Of a DNA stretch of 64,000 nucleotides, positions 28,213 to 40,500 are shown one piece after another; the first letter of the stretch is position 1; every line of letters starts with the position of its first letter. The notes under the pieces are model-generated. The model did no database searches, was not told the origin of the DNA, and worked only from the letters and a program-made list of their open reading frames with translations. Source of the DNA: Oxalobacteraceae bacterium (GTDB lineage: Bacteria; Pseudomonadota; Gammaproteobacteria; Burkholderiales; Burkholderiaceae_D); the NCBI GenBank assembly GCA_947374865.1, contig CANCDR010000008.1:1-64000 (forward strand), read 5' to 3'. A program made the translations under genes and the position numbers.

Positions 28213-28698
28213 ATGACCGATCTCTGGAAACCTTCCGTCACCGTTGCCGCCATCATTGAACGCGATGGCTACTTTCTCCTGATCGAGGAGAACACCAGCG
28301 AAGGCGTACGCCTGAATCAGCCGGCCGGTCATCTCGATCCAAACGAATCGCTCGAAGCCGCCGTCATTCGCGAAACGATGGAAGAGACCGCGCACGATTT
28401 CACCCCAACGGCCCTAGTCGGCACCTATCTTTCGCGCGCCGTATCACCACGCCTCGGGCAAGATATGACCTATTTACGTTTTGCGTTTTGCGGCCAGCTG
28501 GGTCAGGCCTACGACCGACCGCTTGATGACGGTATTTTGCGCACCCTGTGGATGAGCGCACAGGAAATCCGCGCCTCCGTGGCGCGTCACCGCAGTCCGC
28601 TGGTTTTGCAATGCGTGGAAGATTACCTGGCCGGCCAACGTTCACCGCTGCGCCATTTATTTACCCATCCAAGCATCCTGAAAGTTGCACATGACTAG
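28213..28698 (+). CDS. nudJ: NUDIX phosphatase, NudJ-like
   Basis: The 161-residue Nudix hydrolase has the box [20 protein letters not shown] from 39, continuing to 61. The catalytic REUXEE core is intact; the usual Gly near the end of the box is Ala. The [20 protein letters not shown] start and the location directly upstream of mnmA match E. coli NudJ, which hydrolyses thiamine pyrophosphate precursors and nucleoside tri- and diphosphates. The last 8 bases overlap the mnmA start, so they are co-translated. Confidence 0.88.
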   Translation: MTDLWKPSVTVAAIIERDGYFLLIEENTSEGVRLNQPAGHLDPNESLEAAVIRETMEETAHDFTPTALVGTYLSRAVSPRLGQDMTYLRFAFCGQLGQAYDRPLDDGILRTLWMSAQEIRASVARHRSPLVLQCVEDYLAGQRSPLRHLFTHPSILKVAHD

Positions 28699-29782
28699 GA
28701 AAAAAGTCGTGATCGGCATGTCGGGTGGCGTCGATTCCTCGGTCGCTGCGTGGCTGCTCAAGGAGCAGGGTTACGAAGTGATTGGCCTGTTCATGAAGAA
28801 CTGGGAAGATGACGACGACGACCAATACTGCTCAAGCCGGCAAGACTGGCTCGACGCTGTCAGCGTGGCGGACGTGATCGGCGTCGACATCGAAGCCGTC
28901 AACTTTGCCGCCGAATACAAAGACCGCGTCTTCGCAGAATTTTTGCGCGAATATCAGGCCGGCCGCACGCCCAATCCAGACGTCTTGTGTAACGCCGAAA
29001 TCAAATTCAAAGCCTTCCTCGACCACGCAATGCGTCTGGGCGCCGAACAGATCGCCACCGGCCATTACGCTGGCGTGGTCGAAAATAATGGTGCTTTTGA
29101 ATTGCACAAGGCCGCCGACGCGAGCAAAGATCAGAGTTATTTTTTGCATCGGCTCAATCAGCATCAGCTCGCCAAAACGCTGTTTCCGCTGGGTGCCATG
29201 CATAAAACCCAGGTGCGCGATATCGCCGAACGGCTGCAGCTACCAAACGCCAAAAAGAAAGATTCAACCGGTATCTGTTTTATCGGCGAACGACCGTTTC
29301 GCGCCTTTCTTAACCGCTACCTGTCCTACCAGCCAGGCCCGATGAAAACCCCCGAGGGTGAGACCGTCGGCGAACATGTTGGCCTGAGTTTTTACACGCT
29401 GGGACAACGCAAGGGTATTGGTTTGGGCGGCATGAAAAATCATCAAAACACCTCTGGCGACAGCGAGCCTTGGTACGTCGCCCGCAAGGACATCGCCAGT
29501 AATACGCTGTACATCGTGCAAGGTCATGATCACCCCTGGTTACTGTCGCCCGCACTGCAAGCCAGCCAAGTCAGCTGGGTCGCCGGTCATGCGCCGGACA
29601 AAGCGCAGTTAAGCGCCAAGACCCGCTACCGGCAAGCAGATATGCCCTGCGACTTCCAGACCGACGAACAGTCATTCCGCCTGGCCTTCGCCACCCCGCA
29701 ATGGGCGGTCACGCCCGGGCAGTCGGCTGTCTTGTATGACGGGTCACTGTGTTTGGGTGGGGGGATGATTGACGGCGGCTAA
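28691..29782 (+). CDS. mnmA: tRNA-specific 2-thiouridylase MnmA
   Basis: MnmA adds sulfur to U34 of tRNA-Lys, -Glu and -Gln. The 363-residue protein has the PP-loop GMSGGVDSS at 9-17, catalytic Cys100 ([12 protein letters not shown]) and Cys196 (STGICFIGE). The C-terminal beta-barrel domain follows ([20 protein letters not shown]). The ATG at 28691 overlaps nudJ by 8 nt; a TTG two codons upstream is less likely. The nudJ-mnmA pairing is conserved in proteobacteria. Confidence 0.97.
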   Translation: MTRKKVVIGMSGGVDSSVAAWLLKEQGYEVIGLFMKNWEDDDDDQYCSSRQDWLDAVSVADVIGVDIEAVNFAAEYKDRVFAEFLREYQAGRTPNPDVLCNAEIKFKAFLDHAMRLGAEQIATGHYAGVVENNGAFELHKAADASKDQSYFLHRLNQHQLAKTLFPLGAMHKTQVRDIAERLQLPNAKKKDSTGICFIGERPFRAFLNRYLSYQPGPMKTPEGETVGEHVGLSFYTLGQRKGIGLGGMKNHQNTSGDSEPWYVARKDIASNTLYIVQGHDHPWLLSPALQASQVSWVAGHAPDKAQLSAKTRYRQADMPCDFQTDEQSFRLAFATPQWAVTPGQSAVLYDGSLCLGGGMIDGG

Positions 29783-29886
29783 GCAAATCGCCATTTAAAT
29801 ACCTGCCAGAAAATAATCGCCCAGAGCCGGGATCGCTGTAGACTGCTGACATTATCGCCACACTGGCGCCATTTCAGGAGACAACG

Positions 29887-31521
29887 ATGCGGGCTTCCCC
29901 TTTACGTTACCTCACGCTGCTGCTCATGATCATGGGATGCCTGATCAGTCTGAGCTTGCTGCAATCCTCACCCCACTACGGCTGGCTGGCGCTGCTCTGC
30001 GGGGGCTTGGCCGGGGTGGGCTTGTATGACTTGGCGCAGACCAAAAGCGCGATTCTGCGCAACTACCCGATTCTGGCGCACCTGCGCTTTTTGCTCGAAC
30101 ATATCAGACCAGAAATTCGTCAGTACTTCATTGAAGACGACACCGTCGCCACACCATTTTCACGTAATCAACGCTCGATCGTCTATCAGCGGGCCAAACA
30201 GGCGCTCGACAAACGCCCTTTCGGTACCCAGCTCAATGTGTACGACAGCGGCTATGAATGGATGAATCATTCGATCGCACCCTCCAAGGTGACGTCGACC
30301 GATTTTCGCATCACGATCGGCGCCGGCCGCGCGCAGCCCTACTCGGCCAGTATTTTTAACATTTCTGCCATGAGTTTTGGCGCCTTGTCGGCGAACGCTA
30401 TCCGCGCGCTCAATCAGGGTGCTGCCAAGGGCCACTTCATGCACGATACCGGCGAGGGCAGCATCAGCCGCCATCATTTACCGCAAAATCCGCAGGAGGC
30501 CGGCGGCGATCTGGTGTGGGAAATTGGCTCGGGTTATTTCGGCTGTCGTCATCCGGATGGCACGTTTTCACCCGACCGCTTCGTTGAGAATGCCAGCTTA
30601 GCGCAAGTCAAAATGATCGAACTCAAATTATCGCAAGGTGCCAAGCCCGGACATGGCGGCGTGCTGCCTGGCGCCAAAGTATCGGCCGAAATTGCCCAGG
30701 CGCGCGGTGTTGAGGCGGGCGTGGATTGCATTTCACCGGCCTCGCATTCGCGCTTTTCTACCCCCCTAGGTCTGCTGCAATTTATTGATCAATTACGCAC
30801 CCTCTCAGGCGGCAAACCGACCGGCTTTAAATTGGCGATCGGCCATCCATGGGAATTTTTTGGTATCGTCAAGGCCATGCTGGAGTCGGGCATCACGCCC
30901 GACTTCATTACTGTCGATGGTTCGGAAGGCGGCACCGGCGCAGCGCCCGTTGAATTTGCCGATCATGTCGGCACGCCGCTACAGGAAGCCCTGCTGCTGG
31001 TGCACAATACCCTGGTAGGCACCGGCCTGCGCGAAAAAATCAAGATCGGTGCGGCCGGCAAAATTATTTCAGCTTTCGACATTGCGCGCAGCTTGGCGCT
31101 CGGTGCTGACTGGTGCAACTCGGCGCGTGGCTTTATGTTTGCCCTGGGCTGCATCCAGTCGCTGTCCTGCCACACCGACAAATGTCCGACCGGCGTGACC
31201 ACACAAGATCCCTTACGCCAACGCGCGCTGGTCGTGCCCGACAAGGCCGAGCGCGTATTCTATTTTCATCAAAATACGCTCAAGGCACTCGCCGAACTAA
31301 TTGCCGCTGCCGGCCTGGTCCATCCATCGCAGCTACGTCCTTTTCATCTGGTGCGCCGGCTTTCTCCTAATCGGGTGGCGCTGGCCTCAGACCTGCTGGA
31401 ATTTCTGCGCCCGAATCAACTGCTCGGCAGCGAGTTGGACGCCGATTTACCCACGGTCTATCGCACTTACTGGCCGCGTGCCCGGGCTGCGTCCTTCTAT
31501 CCGTCGAGTACAAGCGGCTAA
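29887..31521 (+). CDS. FMN-binding glutamate-synthase-family protein
   Basis: The 544-residue protein has two N-terminal hydrophobic helices (about 5-48), suggesting membrane anchoring. It then has the FMN-binding TIM-barrel of the large glutamate synthase subunit (ISAMSFGALSANAIRALNQG; GEGSISRHHL; KPGHGGVLPGAKV; TVDGSEGGTGAAP). Cys422, Cys428 and Cys433 form the CX5CX4C arrangement that binds the 3Fe-4S cluster in GltB. The amidotransferase and C-terminal GltB domains are absent, so it is not a complete glutamate synthase. Stand-alone proteins of this type are common and their substrate is mostly unknown. It appears to be transcribed alone, and its end is 31 nt from the convergent RHS gene. 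Confidence 0.88.
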   Translation: MRASPLRYLTLLLMIMGCLISLSLLQSSPHYGWLALLCGGLAGVGLYDLAQTKSAILRNYPILAHLRFLLEHIRPEIRQYFIEDDTVATPFSRNQRSIVYQRAKQALDKRPFGTQLNVYDSGYEWMNHSIAPSKVTSTDFRITIGAGRAQPYSASIFNISAMSFGALSANAIRALNQGAAKGHFMHDTGEGSISRHHLPQNPQEAGGDLVWEIGSGYFGCRHPDGTFSPDRFVENASLAQVKMIELKLSQGAKPGHGGVLPGAKVSAEIAQARGVEAGVDCISPASHSRFSTPLGLLQFIDQLRTLSGGKPTGFKLAIGHPWEFFGIVKAMLESGITPDFITVDGSEGGTGAAPVEFADHVGTPLQEALLLVHNTLVGTGLREKIKIGAAGKIISAFDIARSLALGADWCNSARGFMFALGCIQSLSCHTDKCPTGVTTQDPLRQRALVVPDKAERVFYFHQNTLKALAELIAAAGLVHPSQLRPFHLVRRLSPNRVALASDLLEFLRPNQLLGSELDADLPTVYRTYWPRARAASFYPSSTSG

Positions 31522-31552
31522 GTCCTTGTGTCAATCTGCATCGCTGATGCTA

Positions 31553-34500
31553 TTAAGGTACCGCCTCCACGGCGGGTAAAGGCGCTGGCATCCCTACGCT
31601 GTTGTACCAGCCCTGCACATCGCCAATTGCACCCCAGTTATGCAGCATAAATGATTGAGACATGTCGACGATCGCCGAGACAATAATACCTTTTGGAAAA
31701 AACCGATAGTGAATGCCCGTTCGGGCAACAACCCGCGCAATAGCGCAGGGTAATCTGCTACCACGCACACTATTGTATCCGCCAAAAAAATGGGCCATCC
31801 CCAAAGAACATGCAAGGTTCGTGACGGTACCGCCCGTTATTTTCGCAGCTTGGGCAAGGGCCTTATACGCGTAAGTTTTTTCAGGGGCCTGATGCGCGTT
31901 GGCGAATTCCGCCGGTGAATTGCTAGCCATATCAGCCATCATCAGCGCCGAAAGTCCCAGCAAATTCGCATCTAAATCGAGGAAATTACCCGGCGCAAAT
32001 CTCGCCAGATGAATCCAGCTTAATGCAGCGCCCTCATCCCCAGCAACAGCCCCCATGGGACCATAAAAGGACCACACCCGATCAGCGACACCCGCAGCGG
32101 TAATGCCAAACATATCAGCCACGATGAGCCCTGCGCCGGCGTCATTATTGAGGGACGCCATCATGGAGATGCCCGCACGTGCCACTCCAGTGACGATCAT
32201 CACATTCCGCGTCCCACGTTCTGATAGGCCAAAACTATTGAGGTCATTCCAGTGATGACGCAAACCTGTCAAGGTGCGCGGTTGAAAAACCCCCACTGCC
32301 GATACACAAAATAAACAAACCGGTACCGCCCAGTTATAGTGATAAGTACTTGAAATGCTGGATGAACTGGTACTGGCAGTGATGTTGGTACAGACCGGAC
32401 CGGATTGAGGTCCGGTGATATTCTCGCACCAAAAATTGGTGCAGTTATCGACCGTCTGACAAATGTATTCCGTTTTATTGGCAGGAATACTGTAATTTTT
32501 TAACAAGCCAAATCTTGTTGTGCTTGATGTTGTCAGCACATTTTCTGTTCCACCCTGAACGACATCAATCTGGCTTAAACCTATACCTACTCCCCAGGCC
32601 AAGGTGGCGACAGCACCTGCCGCTAACACATGGTTATGCGCTACGGCGATCCGACCATCCGGATCCACCATATTGACCGGATCATTGGCATAGGCGATGT
32701 AGGCTTGATGTGTGACGTTCACTTCCGGATCTACCGCCAAAAAGCGTCGGGTTTCGGGATCGAAAATTCGCGCATGGTTATCATATAAACCCACTTGCCA
32801 GAGGTACTGAAGTCCCTGGAATAAAAATGGCACGACTGGTTCAGCGGTCACCGGATTGCCATTGCCATCGTAAGGTTTGCCCCATGGCGTATAGGTATAA
32901 CTTGCGGTCGGCGCCCCATCCTGACGCAACACCATGACGGTCGACCCCAAATGATTTTTCAAGACAAAATAATCTTGCCCACCATTTGCGTTACCGTCAT
33001 TCACAGCAATGAGTCCCGTCATGCCGTAGACGAAATGCTTTGACGTACTGGTCTGCCCGGATTGCGTGGTGATGGTCAGCGGCACAGTCCCCATTCCGCG
33101 ATAATAGGTCTTTTTAATCGGCGTTGCGTTCACCATTTGTGCGTTCACTGAATACAGATCTGTTACACGTTCACCACTGGCGCCGTAAGTCAGATCGAGG
33201 CTGGCATGAGGACCGATGAGTATCTTGCTGCTCTTATTGAAGTGCTCGTCATAGGCAAAACTTAATGAACGTCGTCCCCACACGCTCGTCAGATTACCGT
33301 TTTCATCGTAGACGTAGTTCTCTTGCCTGAGACTGGGCGCAGCCCCGCTGAGATCCCAATAGCCCATTCTATCCAGACGGTCACTGACAGCCGAGTACGT
33401 GGCATTGACATTATTTCCCGTCACTAGCTGATTGCCATGCGCGTCCTTATTGTTGAGCACATAGTGATAGTCCGGCAAATTGGCAATGCTGCCGCTGGCC
33501 TTGGCCTGTTTTAATCCACCCTCCTTAAAATAGGTATAGCTAAAGTTCAGCGATACTGCGCTCGAGGCCTGCCCTTTCAAGTTGTACGTCTGATCGATGG
33601 CGGCGATGCGGCCGTCATAGCTTGGCGTTTCGCCGTCCTGCACACGCGCATCTTCATAGCGCAGGCTTTCCTGATAGCGGATAACTGGCGCGCCCTTATC
33701 GCCGCTTGTACTGCGCATGTCCTTGAGCCAGCCTGGTGAGTTATAGCGCATGGTCGTGGTGATCTGCGCCGGTGCATGTCGATTATTGAGTTTTTCTTGC
33801 AGTAGCTCACCATTCGGACCATACGCATAGACGGCGTAATAATCATCCTGGATAACACCGTCGATCACGCGCCCGATCTTGCTCAACTGGCCCAGACGAT
33901 TGTAGGCATAGGTGATCTTGAAGACAGAATCACCACTGACGGCCGCCAGTTCGCGTCGTTGACCAGGCTGGATTCCCAAACTACCCACCAGCTGTTGCAA
34001 GCACTTCGCGTTGGCACTATTGGCTTCGTCTGCATTAATAACATCGTTATAGGGATCATAGCTGGCGTAACCAGGAACTGCCTGAATGACAACTTGGATC
34101 GTCGCGGCATTACTCGCATCGCAATTGACTTCGGCATTGACGACCGGTTCAAGCGCTTGCGGATAGCTCATGCCTTGGAGATTGCTAAAGCCGTAATGGA
34201 AGCGGGTAATCCGATCCGGTGTGCCGTCACCAATCCGCTCGATGAGATGGCTCACACGACGCAAAGCATCATAGACGAGCACGGTTGAATCCCATTTCAC
34301 AGGGGTCGCATTATTGGCGTCGTTATTCGTGAGAATCGCAGCCAAGCGACCTTTTGCGAAGCTCGTTGAGGCCGTGACGCCTTGATCGACGCCCCACTCG
34401 AAGCGTTGCCGCCATACGGGCTTGCTGTAACCGGAGTCCAGCGTCGGAAAACGCGCATCCTCAATCTGACTATCGCTCATAGCGGCGAAGTCGACGACCC

Positions 34501-37500
34501 AGGTGCCCGACTCAATCGGACGCGCCTGGCGATCATACTTGACATAGTGCGTCACGCCTTTGGCATCCTGCCAGAAACGCACACGACCGTCTTTGCTGTA
34601 GCGGATGCTGGTACTGCCCTGATTCGGATTTGTACTGGCAATCACCCGATCATACTGGTCATAGACAAACTGGGAAGTAAAGGTATCGCGTCTGGACTCG
34701 TTTTCTGATTTTGCAAAATAGCGTGGATCAAAGATCTGTGTTGTCAGGCCACGGACGTCATTTTTAATCAAGGCACTCAGACGATTTTCTGGTGATATCA
34801 CGCCACTACTTGTTGAGTTGCCATATAGGCTGGCACCTTCCACCTGCGCTGCCACGCCTTCACCGGTAGTGCTGATGAGGCTGCGCGTGACCAGGCCAGT
34901 CGGACTCGTTTGCGTACCGCTAAGGAATTTCCCTTCACTGAAATAGTCGCTTGAAGTGGATGTCGCCCCGGGTGTCCCCCGCGCCATCTGGAAGACCCCG
35001 CCTTCATTCGGTCCATGATCGCTACTGGCCACATGCCCTGTCGAAGCAGGTGAATCCAGACTATACGCCGCACCAGGCGCCCCGCTCATCACCGCAGTGG
35101 AGGATTGGCCAGGAGGTGGCGGCATGCCATCATCGCCATTAAACGAAAAGCCACCATCGTTGGTATAGCCTTTATCCAGCTCTGCTGCCGGTCCATAACG
35201 GCTTACCATGTCACCGATGACGGCCGAGCTGGCTTTATCGCGCTGCATATATTGAGGACGATAGGTGAAGGCGCTACCATCCGCATACACCACCGCCTTA
35301 CCTGCCACGTTGGCGGCGCCGTTTGCGTTATACAAATACCCACGTACGGTCGTTTCAGCACCGTTGAGCACGACACTTTGCAGGACCCGACCATCACCAC
35401 GGGCAAAGCCACCGGAAATGATCGGCTGGTTGACGATAACGACGTCGCTCACATACACAGGCGACATATCTTTTACATTGATAATGCTGAGATTTTTACT
35501 CATGACGCCGCCATACGGAGAAGGGGTGATCTGATCAGTGCGACGATCGAATATTTTTTTCCCACCGATAAAGAACAGCACGCGCCCATCGACCTTGGAT
35601 AACAGCCAATCCTCTGGCAAGCTATCAGCCGAACGACTCTCGGGAAACGAATCGATTAAACGCCAGCGCATTCCAGGGTCATTGCTGGCACGACCAATTT
35701 CAAAATATTTCCACTGCTGCGCATACCCATCAAACACCACCATCACCGAGGAATCCATACTGATGCCGACCTGATTGCTCAATCCCGATTGCAAGGGGCG
35801 CAGTCGCATTTTTAAACGTGCGGCATACTCCTTAGTCGGGGTTTCTGTAAAGGAGGCCGTCGACCCTGAGGCAACGCGCATCCACTTACCTGATGGCATC
35901 GTGCCATTTCTGTTGGCAAATCCAAGCTCCCGCGGATCGGCTATTTTACAACCCGCTGACGGTGATGATGGTGCTACATCATTCGGCAAATTGATGTCGA
36001 TAACCGGCGAAACTGTACACGTCCAGCGATCGATTACGCCCCGTTTGAAGTCATCGTAACTGCCCTCCTCGGTGGCTGAAAATTGTAGGGCGCTATTGGG
36101 GTCGCGTGGATTAAAGACGTCCTTATTGCCATCGCGTGATAAATAATCCAGGCTCAAGCCGGCAACCTTTTCGCCGGATCCGATGAGCGCATAGGGCGCA
36201 TTGAATTCATCAAACAGCAAGCGGCCGACAGCGCCATTCGTCCCCAAAGAAGCCGTCACAAGACCACGATCAAGATCAAACACGCTGGCGCTAAATGCGG
36301 CTTCTGCCGGGCCAAAGCGGATGTCGTCGACCAGAACGCCATTATCGGCACTGATCTTAGCGGTGATATCTTTTATATTTTTTGCGTGCAGGTAGATCTC
36401 ATAGTACTGCCAGTCTTTGCCTTCGCTCGCATTGGCCGGCATGGCATCCCGCGACACCCGCGGAATCGGCTGGGCGTTCGCATTGGCAGTTGCGCTGATT
36501 TGCAGCGTCAGCTTTGAATCGACGCCATAGGGGTTTTTCACCCAAGCAGATAAGACGTAATCCTGCATGTCGTCTGGATCAACTGGATCAGGGGTGAAGG
36601 TACGAAAAATCGATGCCACATTTCCAGTGGTATTTATTAGCGCTTGCTTTCCTGTGTGCGCATCTTCCGTCGTCGGCCGCCATGTCGTCGTCCATTTTGT
36701 CAGGCTGGTATCTTCGTAGTCTTCCATTCCCCAGAAGCTGGCATTGGCACTCGCACCGGCGACTCGGGCATCTGAAAATCTGGCGATCACGACGCGCTTA
36801 TCTTTATCCATCAAAATACTGTTGTAAACCTTGGCGGCCGGTGTATTGAAGCTAAAACTACGCTCTTCGATCATGCCGAATTGATTGGGCAGCCCTGGCT
36901 CGCCGCCTTTAGTCCAGTCGGCATTGGGTGCTGAAAAGTTAAACGTGTCACTACCTGCCTTCGTTTGCCAGCGATAATTTTGCCATCCACCCCACAGTCC
37001 TGGTTTGCCGACACTGGCCCCCCAATCCTTGTAGGTACTCGCAGCGACTGACAAGGTCACCGGCGGATTGACATCTACCCGCGTTGTCTTGATTTCGGCC
37101 ACCGGCGTCAATCCGCTTTTATCTGCTGGCCAGGCGCTACCATAGACCTCGAGCGCATGACGTCGCGTACTGACGATGTGCTCCATTTCCTGATTGGCGT
37201 TGGGACGGATGATCGCGCTCGTGCGCAGAAATCCTTCCAGCGGACCGGACATGTAATAGGTTTGCTCGGTCGTGGTCGGCACTGAATCCTGAGTGGAAAT
37301 TTGCTTGATCGGATGGGAATACACTGTGACCCCCTGTCCGCCATTTTCCAGCGTCAGACTTTTGATAATGACATCACTGAAACTGTCGCTCGTTGCGAGC
37401 TGTTTATCGGTCTGCCATTTTTTGGTAGTAGCGTTATACTTTTCGTTCCATTGTTCAGTGTGGTAAGCCATGCCATCCAGCAGACCGAAATAGGACTGGC

Positions 37501-40500
37501 TATTGCCATTGTTTAAGGCCGACTCTGCTATGAAATTCGGCAAGGTCTTGCAAGGTGTTACGCCATCACTGGCTACTAGCCCGCTACCCGTTGCCCGGCA
37601 ATCCGGATTATTGTCCGGATTATTGGGATCGAGGCCGTTAAAAAAATTGACGACGGTGACGCCGTAATGCGCGCCTCTGCCTCCGCTGGCATCTTCATCA
37701 TCATCCTTGCCACCACCCCGGTGTATTGCCACACTATTAAAGCGCGGGTAGTGCGCGTCCGGGTCCATCGTGGCATTGTCTAATCGGTAGCCAAACGTGC
37801 TGGCTATTTCTGGATGGCTAGCAGTGACGTTGCCATCGGTGTCTTTTTCAAACCCATTGCGGTGCGTGATCTTGCTCACGACAAGCGCAGATTGCGGACC
37901 AACAAAGCGGCTGCCTTCCTTTTCTGCACGGAACAGCGCCAGACGGTTTGCTGCGTCGAAGTCCTCATCAAAATTACCGGTCTCGGCGTTATTTTGATAG
38001 GCAATGAGGGTCTGATCATCGGTGAGTTTTTTGCCAGCGCGCGCATCATCACTCCCACCCAGACGCCAGTGGTTTTCTGCAAGCGCAAGAGCGGGAACGA
38101 AAGTGAGTGCTGGTAAGTCAGGATCGGTACTCATTTTGGCAAAATCATACGCACCGTTCTGACGGAAGCTGCGTAGCCCTGCTTGCGCAGTGATGGCGAA
38201 ATCGAACTGCGAGCTAGCATTCCCTGGTGCAACTGGCATGCTCAATTGGCGCCAGCTATCGTCTGGGTTGCGTATGCTGAACCCTCCTACGAGCTGACGT
38301 GGATTGATAGTCGTTTTTACAAAATGGAGAGTCCCTTGCCCTGCAGAGATAAATCCACTCGAACGAAGTACGTCCTTATCAAGCCAAGCGTGATCCTTGA
38401 CGCTGTAGGTGAACATTTTATTGCTGCCGCCTGAGGTATTGTCACCCACGGCAAATTCTTCGCCATAGGTGTAACGGGTGAGGTTTGAATGGGATGGCGA
38501 GTCCAAAGTCTGGACCTTGACAAAGTCTTGTGCAGTACCGGCTACGATCTGTAGCGCGGTACTGCCGATGCCAACGGTATTGCCAGCGATGCGAATCGGA
38601 TAGCTGGCATCCGCACTGCCGAGCGTGATGGCTTGGCCAGATCGGATCTGGCTCAGATCCAGCGGCCAGTTGAGCGGTGTAACTTGTTGGCCCGATTTTA
38701 AAATCGCGAAGGCATCCCCTAATGCCAATTCAGGCACCTGGTTTGTCAATCGTGGCACCGACACTTTCCCCCCGAAATTGACTTTACCTGATTCATTGAG
38801 TGACACCATGCTGACCAGATCTTGCGCACCAGTCGTGGTGTCCAATGTACTGACCCGTATGAAAAAATTATTTTTTGCCCTCACCTTGGTTGTGATCAAA
38901 CCAGAAGGCGTTGTTGGCAAATTCATTACCGCGCCTTTGATTCCCTGCGGGCCTCTCCAATTATCGCCCTGCCAGCGCCAGAGCTGATTGACTTCCTGGC
39001 CTTTCGGAACCCCCGATATTGGGGGAAATGGGACATACCAACTCGTGACGATGAATGCTTCACCAACATCCACGTCCACGAGGGCGAAGCTTGGCATGGA
39101 ATTGGTGGCTTGATCTTGCACCAAGCCACCGCTATGCTGCCAGTATCCGGCACGATAGGGGTCCTTATGGTATTTCGATAGGCTCGCGCAGCCGATCGGA
39201 CAATTTGATGCACTGATATTGCGCAATAACGCAAACATGTCGGTGCCCGTCACCAGCTTTACGCTACGCCAGTCCAGTGTACCGCTCAGTGCATCGCTGT
39301 CAGCTTTGACCCAGCGTCCTTCCCAACTATAGGTATCGACTAATAAGTTATCTGTCGCGCGGCCATTGTTTGCACCGGTGCTCACCCACATCACGACCAC
39401 ATATTGATTCCCAATCCATGTGCGGACTTTGTCGTAGCCTGCAGGGCGCTCAATTTTTAATTCACGTTGACTCAATGCCGGGTTGACTGCTGTGTAGTCA
39501 TAGACCGTCGTGCTGCCAAACGGCGAGGTGATGCTTTTGATCGCGCCTTTGTTCGCATCGGTGTCATTGGCATAGTAGTCATAAAGCGTGGCAGGCGCTG
39601 CGGCACGGCCCGCGCTATTAAAGCGCTGAATTTTTTTCAGAATCCGTTTGACGTATTCACCCTTGTTTTGCTGCAGAAATTCATAACTTAGCTGGGTTTT
39701 ACTAAACGCTATTTTGCCGTTATTTTTATAGAATTCAACCGAGTCAAGGTAACGCGTTTCAAAGCGGTCCTGGTAGTAGCTGTTAAGACCCGTTGGATCG
39801 AGTTTATGCGGATCGACATATTCAGCATTACTACTTAGATCGGCGTCTTTTGTTTTGTAGTTCAACACCAGACGATCTTTGATCGTGTTGGCGTCTTTGT
39901 AACTACGGATTTCAGTCAGTACACTTTCACGGGTATAACTTGAATTGGCAACGCCGGCTAACTGCGGCGCAATATTATTGTAATAAAAGCGTAAGGCATC
40001 TCCCCAAGGTTCGATGATTTTTGCCAGGTTATACGCAATGGGAATGCGCGTATTGTCGGCCATGCCCGCCGCACCAGTAGCGCTATCGAGTGGGCCAAGC
40101 CAGTTTTCATTATTGCGCGCCCATTGCAGCGTTCCTTGTGGATCGCTTGCTGGTGTGTCCCAGTCTTTATTTCCAAACACCATCTTCATGCCATTTTCGT
40201 CGGTCACTTCCCAGCGCTCATTGGCGGGGTAGCGCACAATCGACCAGGCGACATAATTTTTTGCTGCGTAGGTGATGCCGCCATCGGCTTTGACGCCGGT
40301 GCGGATCAACACGGTTTTACTGTTCGCCTGCGAAAAATAATAGGTATCGTCCTCGCGATTGCCGGTGTTTTTTGTATCAACGATAATTTTGGGAAAATCG
40401 ATTGTCCAGCCTAGCCCCATTGCACCCGTCGGTGCAGTTTTATTATTAGCATTGACACTGGCATTGACGTTGCTGCTGTAGCTCCCAGTTACTGCATAGG

